From the NCBI RefSeq assembly GCF_014650175.1, contig NZ_BMUL01000002.1, positions 67,150-131,149 on the forward strand: a stretch of DNA of 64,000 nucleotides, in the 5' to 3' direction. Below are positions 59,552-64,000 of the stretch, in pieces. The position numbers were made by a program, and so were the translations under genes. The notes below the pieces were generated by a model that saw only the letters and a program-made list of their open reading frames with translations, was not told the DNA's origin and made no database searches. Origin of the DNA: Streptomyces termitum (lineage in GTDB: Bacteria > Actinomycetota > Actinomycetes > Streptomycetales > Streptomycetaceae). Each line of letters opens with the position of its first letter. Position 1 is the first letter of the stretch.

Positions 59552-60811
59552 TCAGAGGAGGCTCTCCAGGGCCACGGAGGGGTCGCAGAGGGCGTCCGGG
59601 TCCACGGTGGCGCGGGAGCGGATGAGCTTCTGGATGGGGTCTGTGACGTCCCACACGTTCACGTTCATGCCGGCGATCACCCGGCCGCCGTTCAGCCAGA
59701 AGGCGATGAACTCGCGCTTGCCGGTGTCGCCGCGCACCACGACCTGGTCGTACGAGCCGGGCGGCGCCCAGCCGGAGTACTCCATGCCCAGGTCGTACTG
59801 GTCGGTGAAGAAGTACGGCACCCGGTCGTAGGAGACGTCCCGGCCGAGCATGGCGCGGGCGGCGGCGGGCCCGCCGTTGAGGGCGTTGGACCAGTGCTCG
59901 ACGCGGATGCGGTGGTGCAGGAAGGGGTGCTCGGCGGCGGCGACGTCGCCGGCGGCGTAGATGTCGGGGTCGGAGGTGCGCAGCGAGGCGTCGACGGCGA
60001 TGCCGCCGCCGTCGGCGCGGTCGACGAGGGCGAGTCCGGCGTTCTCGGCGAGGGCGGCGCGGGGGGCGGCGCCGACGGCGACGAGGACGGCGTGGGCGGG
60101 GTGCTCCTCGCCGTCGTCGGTGCGCACCGCGAGGACCATGCCGTCCTGGCCGGTGAACTCCTGGATGCGGGCGCCGAAGTGGAAGCGGACGCCGTGCGCG
60201 GTGTGCAGGTCGGCGAAGAGCTGGCCCAGTTCGGGGCCGAGGACCCGGTGGAGCGGGGTGGGGTCGGGCTCGACGACGGTGACCTCTGCGCCGTAGGTGC
60301 GGGCGGCGGCGGCGACCTCCAGGCCGATCCAGCCGGCGCCGGCGATGACCAGGTGGCCGTTGTCCCGGCCGAGGGCCTTCAGCTCGTGGCGGAGCCGCTC
60401 GGCGTGGGAGAGGCGGCGCAGGTGGTGCACGCCGGCGAGGCCGGTGCCGGGGACGTCCAGGCGGCGCGGCTCGGAGCCGGTGGCGAGGAGGAGCTTGTCG
60501 TAGCGCAGGACGGTGCCGTCGCCGAGGCGGACGGTGTGGGCGTCGCGGTCGAGGCCGGTGACGGTCTGGCCGAGGTGGAGCTCGATGTCGTGGCTCGCGT
60601 ACCAGGCCGGGTCGTGGACGAGGGCGTCGGTGCGGTCCTTCTCGCCGAGGAGGTACCCCTTGGAGAGCGGGGGGCGCTCGTAGGGGTACTCGCGTTCGTC
60701 GCAGACGAGGATGACCCGTCCGCTGAACCCCTCGGCGCGGAGCGTCTCCGCCGCCTTGGCCCCGGCCAGGCCCCCGCCGACGATGACGAAGGTCTGATCT
60801 GCGTCGACCAC
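59552..60811 (-). CDS. FAD-dependent ferredoxin-reductase-type oxidoreductase
   Basis: A 419-residue flavoprotein of the class that reduces ferredoxins or rubredoxins with NADH (ThcD/CamA type, also NirB N-terminal-like). FAD site VIVGGGLAGAKAAETLR, NAD site VIAGAGWIGLEVAAAA, the second FAD contact YAAGDVAAAEHP, and the typical RPPLSKGYL near residue 45 are seen. GTG at 60811 has GAGGAGG eight bases upstream. It lies between dgt and dnaG on the same strand. Its redox partner is not in the window. Confidence 0.9.
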   Translation of the reverse strand: MVDADQTFVIVGGGLAGAKAAETLRAEGFSGRVILVCDEREYPYERPPLSKGYLLGEKDRTDALVHDPAWYASHDIELHLGQTVTGLDRDAHTVRLGDGTVLRYDKLLLATGSEPRRLDVPGTGLAGVHHLRRLSHAERLRHELKALGRDNGHLVIAGAGWIGLEVAAAARTYGAEVTVVEPDPTPLHRVLGPELGQLFADLHTAHGVRFHFGARIQEFTGQDGMVLAVRTDDGEEHPAHAVLVAVGAAPRAALAENAGLALVDRADGGGIAVDASLRTSDPDIYAAGDVAAAEHPFLHHRIRVEHWSNALNGGPAAARAMLGRDVSYDRVPYFFTDQYDLGMEYSGWAPPGSYDQVVVRGDTGKREFIAFWLNGGRVIAGMNVNVWDVTDPIQKLIRSRATVDPDALCDPSVALESLL

Positions 60812-60961
60812 GTTGATTCCTCCTCGTTGCGACCGGTTCTCTACGCTACGCCCCCGGGCCCGGCCCTGGTCGCACCGCCTCGGGACGCGCATGCGAGGGT
60901 CCCGCACCGTGCGGGAAGGCGGAAGGGGGCGAACGGCCCCCGGGTCCCGGGCGGGCGGCCC

Positions 60962-62335
60962 TCAGGGGCGGGGGTGGCGCAGGCGGTGGTGGAGGGTGCG
61001 GGCGGAGGCGTCGGTGAGGGAGGCGATCTGGTCGACGATCACCCGCATGCGGGAACGGTCGTCGGGCGCGTCGGCGAAGAGGGCGCGGAACTGCGGTTCG
61101 AGCCCGTCGGGGGCGCGGGCGACGAGCGCCTCGGCGAGTTCGGCGACGATGATCCGCTGGTCGGCGCGGAGCGCCTCCTGCTCGGCGCGCTGCATCACGT
61201 ACCGGTCGGCGACGGCCTTGAGGACGGCGCACTCGTTGCGCGTCTCGCGGGGGACGACGAGCTCGGCGCCGTAGCGGGTGAGGCGGCCGGAGCCTCCCCC
61301 GGAGCCCGAGCGGCCCGGGCGGGGCCCCCACGCCTGCCTCGTGGCGGCCTCGGCGGCGAGGCAGAAGCGGCCGATGAGCTGGCTGGTGGCGTCCTTGAGG
61401 CGGGCCTGGGCGACGGCGGAGCCGTCGTAGCCGTGCGGCCACCAGTCCTGGGCGAGGAGGCGGTCGAGGGCCTCGGCGAGCTCGGCGGGGTCGGTGTCCC
61501 CGGGGACGTAGCGGCCGATGGCGACGGCGAAGACGTCGGCGCGCTCGGGTCCGGCGTACAGCAGATCGGGGTCGATGTGGCCGGCGCGCAGGCCGTCCTC
61601 GACGTCGTGGACGGAGTAGGCGACGTCGTCGGACCAGTCCATGACCTGGGCCTCGAAGCAGGTGCGGCCGTCGGGGACGCCGCGCCGGACCCATTCGAAG
61701 ACGGGCAGGTCGTCCTCGTAGACGCCGAACTTGGGCGAGGCGGGGTCGGTGGGGTGGCCGCCGCGCGGCCAGGGGTACTTGGTGGCGGCGTCGAGGGCGG
61801 CGCGGGTGAGGTTGAGTCCGACGCTGACGGGGGCGCCGTCGGGGCCGGGGACGAAGCGCTTGGGCTCGATGCGGGTGAGGAGGCGGAGCGACTGGGCGTT
61901 GCCCTCGAAGCCGCCGCAGTCCTTGGCGACGTCGTTGAGCGCCTGCTCGCCGTTGTGCCCGAAGGGCGGGTGGCCCATGTCGTGGGCGAGGCAGGCGGTC
62001 TCGACGAGGTCGGGGTCGCAGCCGAGGGCGGCGCCCAGCTCGCGGCCGACCTGGGCGCACTCCAGGGAGTGGGTGAGCCGGGTGCGGGGGCTGGCGTCCC
62101 AGGCGTGGACGGGGGTCTCCCCCGCCGGGGCGAAGCCGAACGCCTGGGGGAGGGTGCCGGGGGTGACGACTTGGGTCTTCCCGGCGAGCCGGCGCAGGGC
62201 GGCGGAGTGCAGCACGCGGGCGCGGTCGCGCTGGAAGGCGGTGCGGCCGGGCCGTTTGTCGGGCTCGGCCGCCCAGCGCTCGGTGGCGGTCGGGTCGTAG
62301 CCCGGGGTCTCGCTGGTGCCGTCGTAGCCTGCCAT
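60962..62335 (-). CDS. dgt: Deoxyguanosinetriphosphate triphosphohydrolase (Dgt-like)
   Basis: A 457-residue HD-domain dNTP triphosphohydrolase controlling dNTP pools. The metal ligands are the His in [12 protein letters not shown], the HD pair in [16 protein letters not shown] and the Asp in [13 protein letters not shown]. The N-terminal [20 protein letters not shown] is family-typical. The ATG at 62335 is 36 bases past the neighbouring chelatase gene. A Gly/Ser-rich loop ([10 protein letters not shown], about residues 344-353) interrupts the C-terminal half. The dgt-dnaG neighbourhood is common in actinobacteria. Confidence 0.93.
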   Translation of the reverse strand: MAGYDGTSETPGYDPTATERWAAEPDKRPGRTAFQRDRARVLHSAALRRLAGKTQVVTPGTLPQAFGFAPAGETPVHAWDASPRTRLTHSLECAQVGRELGAALGCDPDLVETACLAHDMGHPPFGHNGEQALNDVAKDCGGFEGNAQSLRLLTRIEPKRFVPGPDGAPVSVGLNLTRAALDAATKYPWPRGGHPTDPASPKFGVYEDDLPVFEWVRRGVPDGRTCFEAQVMDWSDDVAYSVHDVEDGLRAGHIDPDLLYAGPERADVFAVAIGRYVPGDTDPAELAEALDRLLAQDWWPHGYDGSAVAQARLKDATSQLIGRFCLAAEAATRQAWGPRPGRSGSGGGSGRLTRYGAELVVPRETRNECAVLKAVADRYVMQRAEQEALRADQRIIVAELAEALVARAPDGLEPQFRALFADAPDDRSRMRVIVDQIASLTDASARTLHHRLRHPRP

Positions 62336-62370
62336 GCCTCGACGGTAACGGGCGGCGCCGACAAAAGGGG

Positions 62371-63186
62371 TCAGATGGCGGCGAGTTCCCGCGCGGGGCG
62401 GGTGGTGCGGGTGCGGTCGTAGCGGTGCAGGACGAGGCGGGCCAGGTCCGGGTGGGCGCCGAGCGGGGCGGCGGCGATCCAGGGGGCGTGGGCGGCGGCG
62501 CGGGCGGCGAAGAGGCCGGGGGCGGTGAAGCAGGAGGCGAGGGCGGCCCGGGGGCGGCCCCGGGCGGCGAGCGCGGCGAGGGCGCCGGGGACGTCGGGGA
62601 CGGCGGCGGGCAGGACGGGGACGGGGGCGCCGTCGCCGCCGAGGCGGGCGCCGAGGGCGGCGGCGGTGCGGCGCAGGACGGCGGCGGAGCGGGGGTCGCG
62701 GGAGCCGGCGGAGGCGAGGACGACGCCGGTGGTGCGGGAGGCGGCGTCGGCGGGGGTCCAGCCCGCCTCGGCCAGCCGTCCGGCGAGGGCCTCGACGAGC
62801 AGCGGATGCGGGCCGAGGGGTCCGGCGGCGCGGGCCCGCAGACCGGGCACGGCGGCGAGCGCGGCGGGCAGGTCGTGGCCGGTGTGGTGGCCGGGGGCGA
62901 GCAGGAGGGGGACGAGGACGGCCTCGCGGCCCTCGGCGGCGAGCGCTTCGAGCGCCGGGGCGAGGAGCGGGGCGTTCAGCTCGATGTGGGCGAGCCGGAC
63001 GTCGAGTCCGGGCCGCAGCGCCCGGACGCGGTCGAGCAGCCGCCCGAGGACGGCCCGCGCCCGGGGGTCCCGGCTGCCGTGCCCGACGGCGAGGAGCACG
63101 GGCCCGGACCCTCCGGGCGGGGCGGAAACGGCGGGGCCGGCGGGGACGGTAGGCGTGCGGGGGACGGCGGTACGGGACGGGTGCAT
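62371..63186 (-). CDS. Sirohydrochlorin chelatase-like protein (CbiX/SirB)
   Basis: A 271-residue tandem CbiX-type chelatase, which inserts Co or Fe into sirohydrochlorin. The first domain has [14 protein letters not shown] with the active-site His, [18 protein letters not shown] with the second His pair, and the second half repeats the fold with [13 protein letters not shown], in which the HGSR motif is replaced by AGSR. So only the first site is complete. The ATG at 63186 has AGGAGG six bases upstream. It may serve siroheme formation for nitrite or sulfite reductase. The 184 bases before it show no gene. Confidence 0.85.
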   Translation of the reverse strand: MHPSRTAVPRTPTVPAGPAVSAPPGGSGPVLLAVGHGSRDPRARAVLGRLLDRVRALRPGLDVRLAHIELNAPLLAPALEALAAEGREAVLVPLLLAPGHHTGHDLPAALAAVPGLRARAAGPLGPHPLLVEALAGRLAEAGWTPADAASRTTGVVLASAGSRDPRSAAVLRRTAAALGARLGGDGAPVPVLPAAVPDVPGALAALAARGRPRAALASCFTAPGLFAARAAAHAPWIAAAPLGAHPDLARLVLHRYDRTRTTRPARELAAI

Positions 63187-63370
63187 GGGGGCCTCCTGGC
63201 CGGACTTCTCCGGCGGGGCGCCGTACGGACGCACCCGCCGGGGCCGGAGGCCGGACCGGCTCCGCCGTGTGCCGATCCTGGCGGGGCCGTGTTGCCGGCC
63301 CGTTGCGCGGCGGTCACGGCCGCCCGCCGGGACCGCGCGCGGGTGTTTCGGCTCCCTCACGGCCGCCGGG

Positions 63371-64000
63371 TCAGGCGAGCCAGACGCGGAGCGGGCCGAG
63401 GGGGCGCAGCCCGGCGGCGAGGGCGGCGGCGAGGTCGTCGCCGGACTCGTAGCCGACGACGGGGAGGGCGGGGTCGGCGGCGGCGAGGACGGCGGCCCAG
63501 ACGGCGCCGGGCTCCGTGCCGTCGGCGGCGAAGAGGTTGGAGACGCCGGTGGCTCTGGCGCCGGTGGAGAGGACGGCGCCGCCGAGGATCCGCCCGCCGG
63601 GCCCCGGGACGGCGAGGACGGTGACGGACGGGTCGTCGAGGAGGTCCGGGCGGAAGAGGGCGGCCTCCGCCGCGTCGCCGCCGCTCCAGGCGAGGGCCCA
63701 GGCGGCGAGGTCGGCGGGGGTGCCGGCGCGGACGGCCGGGGCGGCGGCGGGCCCGGCGGGGGCGCCCGCCGGGCGGCCGATCCAGGTGGCGTCGAAGAGG
63801 GGGCGGAAGCCCTCGGGGGCGAGGTCGAGGCGGGCGTACGCGTCCTTCACCGAGGCGCCGGGCGCGGTCCGGTCGATGCCCGCGAGGACGTCGGCGGCGG
63901 TCGCGTCGCCGGTGAGGGAGACGGCGTCCGGGTAGTAGAGGGGGGTGCGGCGGGGGCTGGTCCAGGCCCGGGGGCCCTCGGCGGTGGCGAGACCGTGGGC
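63371..64000 (-). CDS. Acetyltransferase-like protein, 5' part beyond right edge
   Basis: The reading frame is open from the right edge to the stop at 63371 (209 residues seen). The conserved-looking stretch ADVLAGIDRTAPGASVKDAYARLDLAPEGFRPLFDATWI precedes a short Ala/Pro linker. After it comes a half resembling a GNAT fold (ILGGAVLSTGARATGVSNLF, PVVGYESGDDLAAAL). No diagnostic acetyl-CoA loop is clear, so the function remains open. The true start lies outside the window; an internal GTG at 63850 is not the start because the frame and its family-like sequence continue upstream. Confidence 0.65.
   Translation of the reverse strand, partial: AHGLATAEGPRAWTSPRRTPLYYPDAVSLTGDATAADVLAGIDRTAPGASVKDAYARLDLAPEGFRPLFDATWIGRPAGAPAGPAAAPAVRAGTPADLAAWALAWSGGDAAEAALFRPDLLDDPSVTVLAVPGPGGRILGGAVLSTGARATGVSNLFAADGTEPGAVWAAVLAAADPALPVVGYESGDDLAAALAAGLRPLGPLRVWLA

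Overview
The window is high-GC actinobacterial chromosome, almost certainly Streptomyces. GC is about 73 percent, GTG starts are frequent, and many genes are translationally coupled through 1-4 base overlaps (ATGA, GTGA, TGATG). Several recognisable Streptomyces gene sets are present: fasR-fabD-fabH-acpP-fabF, mbl, matB, hrdA-dnaG-dgt, and a LysR regulator divergent from an extracellular metalloprotease. No insertion sequence, prophage, CRISPR array or biosynthetic assembly line was seen.

Layout. 0-2.1 kb: an aldo/keto reductase (cut by the left edge), its MerR regulator and a divergent serine hydrolase. 2.1-9.3 kb: envelope functions, namely a response regulator/histidine kinase/GerMN-type lipoprotein operon, a MurJ-like flippase coupled to a FemX-like aminoacyltransferase, and an L,D-transpeptidase. 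9.3-15.1 kb: a pirin, then the type II fatty-acid synthase operon with its FasR activator, ended by a 16-bp-stem terminator. 15.1-24.1 kb: DUF3145 protein, SGNH lipoprotein, nitrilase, secreted M4 protease with a divergent LysR regulator, EI24 membrane protein, Ohr, and an NADP-dependent oxidoreductase with a divergent MarR. 24.2-36.8 kb: mbl, a GAF-domain pseudo-kinase, a NarK-like MFS transporter, matB, a 1230-residue secreted subtilase, MFS and GNAT genes, and a textbook ohrR/ohr pair around an OhrR box.

37.0-50.2 kb is the most unusual part: a composite conflict/signalling and peptide-modification locus. The first operon encodes a VMAP-type protein with an N-terminal effector-associated domain, a MoxR AAA+ ATPase, and a 1503-residue protein joining a degenerate vWA-like domain to an NB-ARC ATPase and a TPR array. 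A cation/proton antiporter on the opposite strand separates it from a second operon: an alpha/beta hydrolase, a caspase-like protease carrying a matching effector-associated domain, a 78-residue FxsA-like precursor peptide, and an HExxH-type putative peptide hydroxylase. The radical SAM maturase (FxsB) that normally partners FxsA peptides is absent from this window, and the peptide lacks the FxSxx C-terminus. This suggests an FxsB-independent branch of the family.

50.3-64 kb: three tRNA genes (one CAU, two Asn), a YtxH-like protein, an FGGY sugar kinase, a heterodimeric ABC exporter with one degenerate and one consensus ATP site, then the replication/transcription block hrdA, dnaG, an FAD oxidoreductase and dgt, a CbiX-like chelatase, and an acetyltransferase-like gene cut by the right edge. 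Functions are assigned from motifs and family knowledge only; no database search was run.
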